From: Actinoplanes derwentensis
GTDB taxonomy: Bacteria; Actinomycetota; Actinomycetes; Mycobacteriales; Micromonosporaceae
Length of the DNA: 64,000 nucleotides
Assembly: GCF_900104725.1 (NCBI RefSeq)
Contig: NZ_LT629758.1
Location: 7,164,001 to 7,228,000 of the forward strand
Direction of reading: 5' to 3'
Of this stretch, positions 7,588-16,163 are shown in pieces. The number at the start of each line of letters is the position of its first letter. Position 1 is the stretch's first letter. The notes below the pieces were generated by a model. That model was not told the DNA's origin, made no database searches, and was given only the letters and a program-made list of their open reading frames with translations. A program made the translations under genes and the position numbers.

Positions 7588-9612
7588 TCAGCTGACCTCG
7601 ACCGGATCCAGTACGCCGGCGAGGCGGAGGGTGACCGCTTCGGAGATCTCGTCGAGGGGCCGGGACGCGTCCAGGACCAGGTACCGCTTGGGGTCGGTGG
7701 CGGCCAGGTCGAGGAAGGCGTACCGAACCCGCTCGTGGAAGGCCTGGGACTCGCTCTCCAGGCGGTCGGCGCCCTCGCCCCGGGAGTCCACCCGGGTCAG
7801 GCCCACGCCGGGGTCGACGTCGAGCAGGACGACCAGGTCGGGTTTGAGCCCGCCGGTGGCCCACGCGGACAGCCAGGAGATCTCCTGGACCGGCAGGGTG
7901 CGCCCAGCGCCCTGGTAGGCCAGCGACGAGTCGATGTAGCGGTCACTGATCACGACGGCGCCCCGGCTGAGGGCGGGCCGGACCACGGTGGCGACGTGGT
8001 GGGCCCGGTCGGCGGCGTAGAGCAGCGCCTCGGCCCGGGCCGACGGGGTCTCGGACTTGTCCAGCACCAGCCCGCGGATTCGGGCGCCGACGTCGGTGGC
8101 GCCGGGTTCGCGGGTGACGACGACGTCGCGGCCCTCTGCTTTGAGTGCTTCGGCGAGCCGGGTGACCTGGGTCGACTTGCCGGCTCCCTCGCCGCCTTCG
8201 AAGACCACGAAGACTCCGGAGCGGACGAATTCCTCGGGCGGGGAGAGCGGGCGCCCGCGCAGCGAGCCGAACAGGTCGGCGAGGACCGGCACGCCCTTCT
8301 TGTCGTCCATCTGGCGGAACGCCCCGATGCCCACCCAGATGCCGATCGCACCGGCCACCAGCAGCAGCACCCGGGTGGACGACACGTCGAAGGCGAGCGG
8401 GCCCAGGTGGACCCGGCGGGAGCTGCCGAAACCGACGAGCACGCCGGCCACTGTGATGGCCAGCAGGAGCACGGTCCGGACGCCGATCTGCACGACGGCG
8501 AAGACCCGGCCGCGGACGGCGTCCTCGATCTCCCCGTACAGCAGGGTGGTCCCGGCCAGGAACGCCATGCCCGCACCGGCACCGACGAGCAGCGCCCCGA
8601 CCAGGGCCATCGACAGGTGGAACGCGAAGCCGAGGAACATCACCGATCCGCTGGCCAGCACGATGCTCATGCCGAACCAGCGCCGCCGGGACAGGTCCTT
8701 GACGATCATCGGGCCGAGGCCGATGCCGAGTGCCAGGCCCATGAAGATGAAGCCGAAGAGCAGGGAGAACGCGGCCTCACCGGCACCCAGCGAGTAGGCG
8801 AAGGTGCGGGCCGCGCCGATCACCACGCCACCGGCGGCGAACGCTCCGAAGATGCCGACCACCAGGCCGCGGACCAGCGGGGTGCTGCCGAGGTATTTCC
8901 ACCCGTCGAGGAACTGGCGGGTCATGCTCTGTTCTTCGGCGGCGCGCTTGCGCTCCTCGCTCTTGCCGCCGATCTCCTTGATGCCGAAGAAGACGACGAT
9001 CGCGGTGGCCAGGCGGGAGAGCGCGTTGATGTAGAGGGCGATCTGCACCGGCTGCGCCCAGTCCGGCAGGGAGACACCGGACTGCTGGAGTCCGGCGGTC
9101 AGCGCGGAGAGTGTCAGGGCGGCGAGGATCGGCGTGATGCCGTACGTGGTGACCAGGGTGAGCTGGTTGGAGACCTCGATCTGCGACTTGGGGATCAGGT
9201 TCGGGACCGCGGCCTCCTTGGCCGGGATCCAGATCAGCGTGATCGCCTCGCCGATGAGGGTGGCGATGGTGGCCCAGGCGACGGTCTGGGCCGGGGTGGC
9301 GCCGAAGACCGGGGCGAGCGGGATCGAGCCGTAGATGACGAACCGCAGCAGGTCGACGATCACCATCGTGTAGCGGCGGTCGAACCGGTCGGCGAGCACT
9401 CCCGCGATCGGGCCGAGGACCAGGGCCGGGAGCAGGCGCACGGCGATGGTGCCACCGAACGCGGCGCCCTGGGCCGCGGTGTTCTCGAACTGGGCGGATG
9501 CGAAGAGCGCGGTGGCGAGGATGCCGATCCAGTCACCGAAGGAGGCGGCCGCGAGGACCAGCCAGAGCCTCCGGAAGCCGCGTAGGCGCAGAACCGAGCG
9601 AAGCGCCGCCAT
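7588..9612 (-). CDS. tmk: bifunctional MFS-type membrane protein / thymidylate kinase
   Basis: 674 residues from ATG 9612. The first about 440 residues form a major-facilitator-like domain with roughly 12 hydrophobic segments (FGDWIGILATALFAS, VLADRFDRR loop). The last about 210 are a complete dTMP kinase: P-loop FEGGEGAGKST, TREPGATDVG (P-Ala instead of the usual P-Gly), DRYIDSSLAYQG, and a lid with Arg/Glu. dTMP kinase makes dTDP for DNA synthesis. Fusions of this kind are annotated in Streptomyces and Micromonosporaceae, and what the membrane half transports is unknown. A strong GGGAGG site lies upstream of 9660 but is followed at ideal distance by ATC, not a normal start. The ATG at 9612 is a conservative choice, and GTG 9729 is also open. 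Confidence 0.88.
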   Translation of the reverse strand: MAALRSVLRLRGFRRLWLVLAAASFGDWIGILATALFASAQFENTAAQGAAFGGTIAVRLLPALVLGPIAGVLADRFDRRYTMVIVDLLRFVIYGSIPLAPVFGATPAQTVAWATIATLIGEAITLIWIPAKEAAVPNLIPKSQIEVSNQLTLVTTYGITPILAALTLSALTAGLQQSGVSLPDWAQPVQIALYINALSRLATAIVVFFGIKEIGGKSEERKRAAEEQSMTRQFLDGWKYLGSTPLVRGLVVGIFGAFAAGGVVIGAARTFAYSLGAGEAAFSLLFGFIFMGLALGIGLGPMIVKDLSRRRWFGMSIVLASGSVMFLGFAFHLSMALVGALLVGAGAGMAFLAGTTLLYGEIEDAVRGRVFAVVQIGVRTVLLLAITVAGVLVGFGSSRRVHLGPLAFDVSSTRVLLLVAGAIGIWVGIGAFRQMDDKKGVPVLADLFGSLRGRPLSPPEEFVRSGVFVVFEGGEGAGKSTQVTRLAEALKAEGRDVVVTREPGATDVGARIRGLVLDKSETPSARAEALLYAADRAHHVATVVRPALSRGAVVISDRYIDSSLAYQGAGRTLPVQEISWLSAWATGGLKPDLVVLLDVDPGVGLTRVDSRGEGADRLESESQAFHERVRYAFLDLAATDPKRYLVLDASRPLDEISEAVTLRLAGVLDPVEVS

Positions 9613-9761
9613 CCCACTGAGGTCGACGGGCCCCGGGTCCTGCTGCTTGTCCGTACTGATGGCCCTACCTCCCGTGGTCACTGCTCGGAGCACTGTAACC
9701 GGCCACCCCGGAAGGCGCGGGGCAGCCACGATCGGGTAAAGCAGAGATGAATGTCTTTCGT

Positions 9762-9783
9762 GTTATCCACCTCACGGGATAAC
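9762..9783. promoter_or_regulatory. inverted repeat GTTATCC-N8-GGATAAC upstream of the aldolase/racemase-fold gene
   Basis: Perfect 7-bp arms at 9762-9768 and 9777-9783, ending nine bases before the GTG at 9792, so probably at or just before the transcription start. It is a plausible repressor site. The left arm also resembles a DnaA box with one mismatch (TTATCCACC). The cognate regulator is not known; the TetR gene downstream is one candidate. Confidence 0.45.
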
Positions 9784-9791
9784 GTGCTCCC

Positions 9792-10997
9792 GTGCTCCCT
9801 GACCGCACGTCCCTGCGCGAGCGACTCGACAAAGCCACCGGCGATCTGGAGACCCCCGTTGCGGTGGTCGACCTGGCCGCCTTCGACGACAACGCAGATC
9901 GACTGGCCGCCCGGGCCGGCGGCAAACCACTCCGGGTGGCGAGCAAGTCGATCCGGTGCCGGACCCTGCTGGAACGGGTGCTGAGCCGGCCCGGCTGGCA
10001 CGGGGTGATGGCCTACACGCTGCCCGAGGCGATCTGGCTGGTCCGCACGGGTGTGACCGATGACGTGCTGGTGGCGTACCCGACGGTGGACCGGACGGCG
10101 CTCGCCGAACTGGCCGCCGACGCCGGACTCGCGGCGGCGATCACTCTGATGGTGGACCATCCGGCGCAGCTCGACCTGATCGACCTGGTGGTGGACCCTA
10201 GCGCCCGTCCGGCCGTACGACTGTGCATTGATCTTGATGCGGCCTGGCGCCCGGCCGGCCCGCTGTACATCGGGGTGCGCCGCTCCCCGGTCCACTCGGC
10301 CGCCCAGGCCGGTGCCCTGGCCCGGACCTTAGCCGCGCGCGACGGGTTCCGACTGGTCGGCGTGATGTGTTACGAGGCGCACATCGCCGGGGTCGGCGAC
10401 GACCCGCCCGGCCAGCCGCTACGGGCCCGGGCGATCCGCCTGATGCAGAAGCGGGCCCTGCCCGAGCTGCTGGCACGCCGGGCCGCAGCGGTACGGGCCG
10501 TCCGGGAACACGCCGATCTGGAGTTCGTCAACGGCGGCGGGACCGGCAGTGTCGCCGCGACCAGCGCCGATCCCGCGGTCACCGAGGTCGCCGCGGGCTC
10601 CGGGCTCTACGGGCCGACACTCTTCGACGGTTACCGCGACTGGCGGCCAACTCCGGCGGCGTTCTTCGCCCTGTCGGTGGTGCGCCGGCCGGCTCCGCGG
10701 ATCGCGACCGTCCTCGGCGGCGGCTGGATCGCGTCCGGCACCGCCGAGGATTCCCGCCTGCCGACGCCGTGGCTGCCCGAGGGCCTGAGTTACAAGGCTG
10801 ACGAGGGCGCCGGTGAGGTGCAGACCCCGCTGGTGGGCGCGGCCGCCGAGGGACTGCGCCCCGGCGACCGGGTGTGGTTCCGGCATGCCAAGGCCGGCGA
10901 GCTGTGCGAGCACGTCAACGAGTTGCAACTGGTCAACGGCGAGACAGCCGCGCCGGCCCCCACGTACCGTGGAGAAGGCCGTGCCTTTCTGGGGTGA
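9792..10997 (+). CDS. PLP-dependent amino acid deaminase/aldolase (alanine racemase N-terminal fold)
   Basis: 401 residues. The N-terminal TIM-barrel with ETPVAVVDLAAFDDNADRLA and KPLRVASKSIRC (the Lys expected to bind PLP) places it with D-threonine aldolase / D-serine dehydratase-like proteins. The C-terminal part has the metal-site region WFRHAKAGELCEHVNELQLV. It probably acts on a D-amino acid in the cytosol; the substrate cannot be fixed from the sequence. Start GTG 9792 has no clear Shine-Dalgarno and follows the inverted repeat at 9762-9783. A TetR gene and a sugar-lactone oxidase gene follow. This pairing of an aldolase-like gene with an oxidase gene is familiar in actinomycetes, but I know no shared pathway. 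Confidence 0.8.
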   Translation: MLPDRTSLRERLDKATGDLETPVAVVDLAAFDDNADRLAARAGGKPLRVASKSIRCRTLLERVLSRPGWHGVMAYTLPEAIWLVRTGVTDDVLVAYPTVDRTALAELAADAGLAAAITLMVDHPAQLDLIDLVVDPSARPAVRLCIDLDAAWRPAGPLYIGVRRSPVHSAAQAGALARTLAARDGFRLVGVMCYEAHIAGVGDDPPGQPLRARAIRLMQKRALPELLARRAAAVRAVREHADLEFVNGGGTGSVAATSADPAVTEVAAGSGLYGPTLFDGYRDWRPTPAAFFALSVVRRPAPRIATVLGGGWIASGTAEDSRLPTPWLPEGLSYKADEGAGEVQTPLVGAAAEGLRPGDRVWFRHAKAGELCEHVNELQLVNGETAAPAPTYRGEGRAFLG

Positions 10998-11004
10998 CGA
11001 GACC

Positions 11005-11634
11005 TCAGGCCGACACGTGCCGGTGCAGGTATTCCCTTATCAGGGCTTTGGCCTCGGTGAGGACCGCCTCGTCACCGGTGGAGTCGCGGCGGAACGCCAG
11101 CTTGATCAGCGCGTCCGCCGCCTCCACCGAGATCTGCAGCGCGAACCGCAGACGGCCCCGGTCGGCCAGTTTGAACTGCTCGATCAGCAGTTCGGCCAGG
11201 CGCTCGGCGATGACCGCGTTGTTGTCCCGGTCGGAGTCGAGCAGGTGCAGGTCGACCACATCACCGAAATGCAGCGTCCGGAAACCCGGCACACTGCGGT
11301 GCATGTGGATGTAGGCGTCGATCGCAGCGTCGACCGCGTCCCACCAATGGGTGAAGATCTCGCTGGCGAATCGGTCGGACAGGCTTTGCAGGTACGCGTC
11401 CATGTTGCGCAGTGCGAGCGCCTGGACGATGGCCCGTTTATCCGGGAAGAACTGGTAGACCGAACCGATCGCGACTTCAGCGCGCTCGGCGAGCAGCGTG
11501 GTGGTCAGGCCCTCATAACCGACCTCGTCGACCAGCTCAGCACAGGCGTCGAGCATGCGCTGCACCCGGGCAACGCTTCTGCCCTGCACCGGAACCCGCC
11601 GCAGCGGTCCGGTACTGACGGTTGGTGTCGACAC
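11005..11634 (-). CDS. TetR/AcrR family transcriptional regulator
   Basis: 209 residues. The N-terminal DNA-binding domain (about residues 18-70) contains ARVQRMLDACAELVDEVGYE and TTTLLAERAEVAIGSVYQFF, the classic TetR helix-turn-helix ending in the VYQFFPDK motif. The C-terminal ligand-binding domain is unremarkable. The start is GTG 11634 with GGGAG upstream. It is divergent from the lactone oxidase and convergent with the aldolase-like gene. An inverted repeat (TTCAC-N4-GTGAA, 11695-11708) in the divergent promoter region is a likely operator. The ligand is unknown. Confidence 0.88.
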   Translation of the reverse strand: MSTPTVSTGPLRRVPVQGRSVARVQRMLDACAELVDEVGYEGLTTTLLAERAEVAIGSVYQFFPDKRAIVQALALRNMDAYLQSLSDRFASEIFTHWWDAVDAAIDAYIHMHRSVPGFRTLHFGDVVDLHLLDSDRDNNAVIAERLAELLIEQFKLADRGRLRFALQISVEAADALIKLAFRRDSTGDEAVLTEAKALIREYLHRHVSA

Positions 11635-11694
11635 GCGTCGCCACTCCCTCTCAGCAAAGAGATCCGTTCACGACCGGAGCTCGCAAGGAAAATG

Positions 11695-11708
11695 TTCACC
11701 GTCGTGAA
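11695..11708. promoter_or_regulatory. candidate TetR operator TTCAC-CGTC-GTGAA
   Basis: A perfect 5-bp-arm palindrome in the 176-base divergent region between the TetR gene and the lactone oxidase gene. A half-site (GTTCACGACC) lies about 30 bases to the left at 11667. The position fits autoregulation and control of the oxidase. Binding is inferred. Confidence 0.5.
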
Positions 11709-11810
11709 TAAATCTCATCGTTAAATCGAACGTTACTCGGATCAACGAGCGAGGGGCATCGACGGGACGCCGGGTACCGGTGTCCGCTCGGACGGAGGAC
11801 AAAGGCCAGA

Positions 11811-13109
11811 ATGACTACACCCGTTAATTCCCGTCGGTGGACCAACTGGGGCCTGAACCAGGAGTCTGTCGCCGATGTCCTGACACCCGGCAATGTCGAC
11901 GAGGTCGCCGCCGCATTGAGCCGGGCCGCCGAGGACGGCCGGCGGGTCAAGGTGGTCGGTAGCGGCCACTCGTTCACCTCCATTGCGGTCGCTGACGATC
12001 AGCGCATGCACGTGCACCGCCTCAGCCACCTGATCAGCGTCGACGGTCCGCTGGTGACCGTCCAGGCCGGAATGACGCTGTCCGCACTGAACCGGGTGCT
12101 CGCCGAGCACGATCTGGCTATGCCCAATCTCGGTGACATCGACGCACAGACCGTGGCCGGTGCCGTCTCCACCGGAACACACGGCACCGGCCTCGAGCAC
12201 GGCACCCTGGCGTCCTGCGTCGAGGCGCTGACCGTGGTCACCGCAGCCGGGCAGATCGAGCGTTACACCGCGGACTCCCCCGAGTTCGGGGCGGTGCGGC
12301 TCGGGCTCGGGGCGCTCGGCGTGATCGTCGAGGTCACCCTCCGGTGTGTGCCCGCGTTCACCCTGCTCGCCGACGAGCGGCCGATGTCACTGCCGGACGT
12401 GCTGGCCGGGCTCGACGATTGGCTGCCGGCGAACGAACATGTCGAGTTCTTCTGGTACCCGTACACCGACCGGGCCTCTTTGAAGATCAACAAACGGGTG
12501 GACGAGGACGACCGGCCGCTGTCGAAGTTCCGGAGCTGGCTCGACGACGACTTCCTCTCCAACACCGTCTGGCAGGGCGTCTGTGCACTGGGCCGGAGGA
12601 TCCCCGGAACCGTCCCCACTCTCAACGGCATCTCGGCACGGGCCCTCAGCGCACGGACCTACACCGGCCGGTCGCACGAGGTCTTCTGCTCCCAGCGCAA
12701 GGTCAAATTCACCGAGATGGAGTACGAGGTACCGCGCCCCGCCCTCCCCGAAGTCCTCGGCGCGCTCGACCGGATCTTCGAGGAGCTGCCGTTCAAGGTG
12801 CAGTTCCCGGTCGAGGTCCGGTTCACCGGCCCGGACGACCTGTGGCTGTCCCACGGGTACGGCCGGGAGTCCGCCTACATCGCGGTGCACCAGTACTTCG
12901 GTGTCCCCTACGAGCCCTACTTCCGGGCCTTCGAAGCCGTCTGCGCCGGGCTCGGCGGCCGGCCGCACTGGGGCAAGCTGCACTATCGGGACGCCGAGTC
13001 GCTGCGCCCGGTCTACCCTCGCTTCGACGACTTCCTGGCCGTCCGGGACCGCCTCGACCCGCAGCGGATGTTCACCAACGACTACCTGAAGCGCGTGCTG
13101 GGCAGCTGA
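11811..13109 (+). CDS. FAD-dependent sugar-1,4-lactone oxidase (D-arabinono/L-gulono type)
   Basis: 432 residues of the vanillyl-alcohol-oxidase superfamily. The N-terminal FAD-binding domain (about 15-185) holds VVGSGHSFTSIA, where the His is the usual site of covalent flavin attachment, and the TVAGAVSTGTHGTG segment. The C-terminal ALO domain ends with the conserved PHWGKLHYR motif near residue 385 and PQRMFTNDYL. It oxidises a sugar lactone or alditol with oxygen, releasing peroxide. Exact substrate (arabinono-, gulono-lactone or alditol) is uncertain. Start ATG 11811 has GGAGGACAAAGG upstream. It is probably controlled by the adjacent divergent TetR gene. A bidirectional terminator separates it from topA. 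Confidence 0.87.
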   Translation: MTTPVNSRRWTNWGLNQESVADVLTPGNVDEVAAALSRAAEDGRRVKVVGSGHSFTSIAVADDQRMHVHRLSHLISVDGPLVTVQAGMTLSALNRVLAEHDLAMPNLGDIDAQTVAGAVSTGTHGTGLEHGTLASCVEALTVVTAAGQIERYTADSPEFGAVRLGLGALGVIVEVTLRCVPAFTLLADERPMSLPDVLAGLDDWLPANEHVEFFWYPYTDRASLKINKRVDEDDRPLSKFRSWLDDDFLSNTVWQGVCALGRRIPGTVPTLNGISARALSARTYTGRSHEVFCSQRKVKFTEMEYEVPRPALPEVLGALDRIFEELPFKVQFPVEVRFTGPDDLWLSHGYGRESAYIAVHQYFGVPYEPYFRAFEAVCAGLGGRPHWGKLHYRDAESLRPVYPRFDDFLAVRDRLDPQRMFTNDYLKRVLGS

Positions 13110-13111
13110 AA

Positions 13112-13144
13112 CCGGGTTCGGGTGCCGACCGCACCCGAACCCGG
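13112..13144. terminator. bidirectional terminator hairpin between the lactone oxidase gene and topA
   Basis: 14-bp perfect stem: CCGGGTTCGGGTGC (13112-13125), loop CGACC, then GCACCCGAACCCGG (13131-13144). It sits in the 40-base gap between convergent stops. There is no T-tract, as is common in GC-rich actinomycetes. Confidence 0.8.
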
Positions 13145-13149
13145 CACGC

Positions 13150-15969
13150 TCACTCCGCGGCGGTGGTGGCCTTACGCGGGGCGGCCTTCTTGGCCGGAGC
13201 CTTCTTGGCCGCCGTGGTGGTCTTCGCGGCGGTCGTCTTCTTGGCGGCGGTCGTCTTCTTCACCGCGGCCTTCTTGGCCGGGGTCTTCTCGCCGGTGGCC
13301 GCCGACTTGGCCGGAGCCGCCTTCTTCGCGGGAGCCCGCTTCTTCGGCGCCGGACCCTTCGCCCGCTTGTCGGCGATCATCTGCGAGGCCTGCTCCAGAG
13401 TGATCTCCTCAGGAGTCTGATCGCTGCGCAGCGTCGCGTTGAACTCGCCATCGGTCACGTAGGAACCGAACCGGCCGTCCTTGATCACCAGCGGCTTCTG
13501 GCTGACCGGGTCGACACCCAGCTCACGCAGCGGCGGCTTGGCGGTCCGCGCCTGACGAGTCTTCGGCTGCGCGAGCAGTGCCAGGGCCTCGTCCAGGGTG
13601 ATCGTCAGCAGCTGACCCTCGCTGCCCAGCGACCGCGAGTCCTTCTCCCGGGAGATGTACGGCCCGAACTTGCCGTTGCGGGCCACGATCTCGTTGCCCT
13701 CGGCGTCCTTGCCCACCACCCGCGGCAGCTTGAGCAGGTCGAGAGCCTGCTCCAGGGTGACCGTCTGCGGCGACTGGTCCTTGAACAGCGACGACTTGCG
13801 CTCACCGGCCGAGACGTACGGCCCGAAGCGCCCCGATTTCACGGTGACCTCGTCGTTGGTGACCGGGTCGGTGCCCAGCACCCGGTCGCCGTTGCCGGCC
13901 AGGAAGAGTTCCTCGACCCGTTCCGGGGTCAGCTCGTCGGGGGCGATGCCCTCCGGCAGTGAGGCCTTGTCCTCGTGCGCGTCCTCGCCGCCGTCGACCG
14001 CCCTGCGCTGCAGGTAAGGCCCGAACTTGCCGACCCGGACGACGACCCGCCGGTTCTCTTCGTCGACGAAGAGCGGGATCGAGTTGACCTCGCGGGCGTC
14101 GATCTCACTGAGGTTCTCGGTGACCATCTTCTTCAGGCCGCCGGACCGGGCGACCTCCTCGATGGTCGCGTCGTCGTCGCTACCGAAGTAGAAGCCGCTG
14201 AGGAACGCCAGCTGCGTGCCGTCACCGGCCGCGATGTCGTCGAGCTGGCCCTCCATCGCGGCGGTGAAGTTGTAGTCCACCAGCCGTGGATAGTGGCCCT
14301 CGAGCAGGCCGATCACCGCGAACGCCAGGAACGACGGGATCATCGCCTGGCCGCGCTTCTCCACGTAACCGCGGTCCTGGATGGTCTGCATGATCGACGA
14401 GTAGGTGGAGGGGCGGCCGATGCCCAGCTCCTCCAGCGCCTTGACCAGCGACGCCTCGGTGTACCGCGCCGGGGGCGTGGTGTGGTGACCGGCCGCGTTC
14501 AGCTGGTCGGCGTTCAGAGGCTGGTCCTTCACCAGGTTCGGCAGGCGGCGCTCGGCGTCCTCGGCCTCGGCGTTCTCGTCGTCCGAGGACTCCACGTAGG
14601 CCCGCAGGAAACCGGGGTCGGTGATCGTCTTGCCGGAGGCGGAGAAGTCGGCCTCCTCCTGCGCCGCGGTGACCGCGCGGATCCGGACGCTCATCGAGTT
14701 ACCGACCGCGTCGGTCATCTGCGAGGCGATGGTGCGGCGCCAGATCAGCTCGTAGAGCTTGAACTCGTCGCTGCTCAGCTCCTTGGCCACCTCGCCGGGA
14801 GTCCGGAAGTTGTCTCCGGCCGGGCGGATCGCCTCGTGCGCCTCCTGGGCACCCTTGGCCTTGGTGGTGTACTTCCGCGGCTGCGGCGGGACGTTGTTCG
14901 CGCCGTACAGCTCGGCGATCTGCCTACGGGCGGCGGCCAGCGCGGTCTCGGAGAGGTTCACCGAGTCCGTACGCATGTAGGTGATGTAGCCCTTCTCATA
15001 CAGGCTCTGCGCGGTGCGCATCGTCTGCTGCGAGGAGTAGCGCATCTTGCGCGCGGCTTCCTGCTGGAGCGTGGAGGTGATGAACGGCGCGTACGGCCGG
15101 CGGCGGTACGGCTTCTCCTCGGTCCGGGTGACCGTGAACGGGCGGCCCTCCAGACGGGCGGCCAGCCCTCGGGCGCCGTCACCGTCCAGCTGCACCGCGT
15201 TCGACCCCGGTTTGAGCTTGCCGGTGGTGGGCTCGAAGTCCTTACCGGTGGCGATCCGGTCGCCGTCCAGCGCGATCAGCGTGGCGTTGAACGAGCGCGG
15301 GCCCTCGACCTGACCCTGAACGGACAGGTTGGCGAGGATGTCCCAGTACTCCGCGGTCCGGAAGGCCATCCGCTGCCGCTCGCGCTCGACCACGATGCGG
15401 GTGGCGACGGACTGCACGCGACCAGCGGAGAGGCCGCGCATCACCTTCTTCCACAGGACCGGGCTGACCTCGTAGCCGTACAACCGGTCCAGGATCCGGC
15501 GGGCCTCCTGCGCGTCGACCAGCGAACGGTCGATGTCACGCGGGTTGGCCACGGCCGCCTGGATGGCCGGCTTGGTGATCTCGTGGAAGACCATCCGCTT
15601 GTACGGGACCTTCGGCTTGATCGTCTCGATCAGGTGCCAGGCAATGGCCTCGCCCTCGCGGTCCTCATCGGTGGCGAGGAAGATCTCGTCGACCTCCCGG
15701 GCGAGTCGCTTCAGCTTCGCCACCTGCTGCTTACGGCTCTCGGAGATCACATAGAGGGCGTGGAAGCCGTTGTCGACGTCGACACCGAGCCGAGCCCACG
15801 GCTGGCCCTTGAACTCCTCCGGAACCTCGTCGGCGTTGCGCGGTAGGTCGCGGATATGGCCGACGGAGGCCTCGACCAGATAGTCGGGGCCCAGGTAACC
15901 GGCGATCGTCTTGGCCTTCGACGGGGACTCGACGATGACCAGACGGGTCGTCCTGGTTTCACTCGGCAC
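13150..15969 (-). CDS. topA: DNA topoisomerase I (type IA, omega protein)
   Basis: 939 residues. The TOPRIM domain begins at RLVIVESPSKAKTIAGYLG; acidic residues follow in LATDEDREGEAIAWHL. The catalytic tyrosine lies in GYITYMRTDSVNL. After the core come four C-terminal repeats with FGPY-type cores (KFGPYL, RFGPYV, KFGPYI, RFGSYV) in place of zinc-binding Cys fingers. A Lys/Ala tail of AAKK and TTAAKK units ends the protein, as in other actinobacterial TopA proteins. It relaxes negative supercoils. Start GTG 15969 is preceded by AAGGAG at four bases; the frame is open for 17 more codons but without a ribosome site. Confidence 0.96.
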   Translation of the reverse strand: MPSETRTTRLVIVESPSKAKTIAGYLGPDYLVEASVGHIRDLPRNADEVPEEFKGQPWARLGVDVDNGFHALYVISESRKQQVAKLKRLAREVDEIFLATDEDREGEAIAWHLIETIKPKVPYKRMVFHEITKPAIQAAVANPRDIDRSLVDAQEARRILDRLYGYEVSPVLWKKVMRGLSAGRVQSVATRIVVERERQRMAFRTAEYWDILANLSVQGQVEGPRSFNATLIALDGDRIATGKDFEPTTGKLKPGSNAVQLDGDGARGLAARLEGRPFTVTRTEEKPYRRRPYAPFITSTLQQEAARKMRYSSQQTMRTAQSLYEKGYITYMRTDSVNLSETALAAARRQIAELYGANNVPPQPRKYTTKAKGAQEAHEAIRPAGDNFRTPGEVAKELSSDEFKLYELIWRRTIASQMTDAVGNSMSVRIRAVTAAQEEADFSASGKTITDPGFLRAYVESSDDENAEAEDAERRLPNLVKDQPLNADQLNAAGHHTTPPARYTEASLVKALEELGIGRPSTYSSIMQTIQDRGYVEKRGQAMIPSFLAFAVIGLLEGHYPRLVDYNFTAAMEGQLDDIAAGDGTQLAFLSGFYFGSDDDATIEEVARSGGLKKMVTENLSEIDAREVNSIPLFVDEENRRVVVRVGKFGPYLQRRAVDGGEDAHEDKASLPEGIAPDELTPERVEELFLAGNGDRVLGTDPVTNDEVTVKSGRFGPYVSAGERKSSLFKDQSPQTVTLEQALDLLKLPRVVGKDAEGNEIVARNGKFGPYISREKDSRSLGSEGQLLTITLDEALALLAQPKTRQARTAKPPLRELGVDPVSQKPLVIKDGRFGSYVTDGEFNATLRSDQTPEEITLEQASQMIADKRAKGPAPKKRAPAKKAAPAKSAATGEKTPAKKAAVKKTTAAKKTTAAKTTTAAKKAPAKKAAPRKATTAAE

Positions 15970-16163
15970 GGCACTCCTTATTTGACCCTCAGCGCTCCCC
16001 GCTTCCGTCCGGCGGAGCACAGACGTTCAACGTAACGCGCCGGACAAGCCCACATTCCCGGGGAACCCCGCAGTCGGATGGTAACGGTCCGAACACCGCA
16101 TGCGTCTGACCGCGACACCGTACACCGGGAAGACACTGTTATGTCGGACACAATCACTGAAGA

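Noticed and set aside
7735-9585. Plus-strand frame of over 600 codons opposite the MFS-tmk fusion
   Set aside because: It is the antisense shadow of a real gene, with His/Asp/Gly-rich content and no recognisable domain.
13975-15846. Plus-strand frame opposite topA
   Set aside because: Antisense of a core gene with typical codon-shadow composition.
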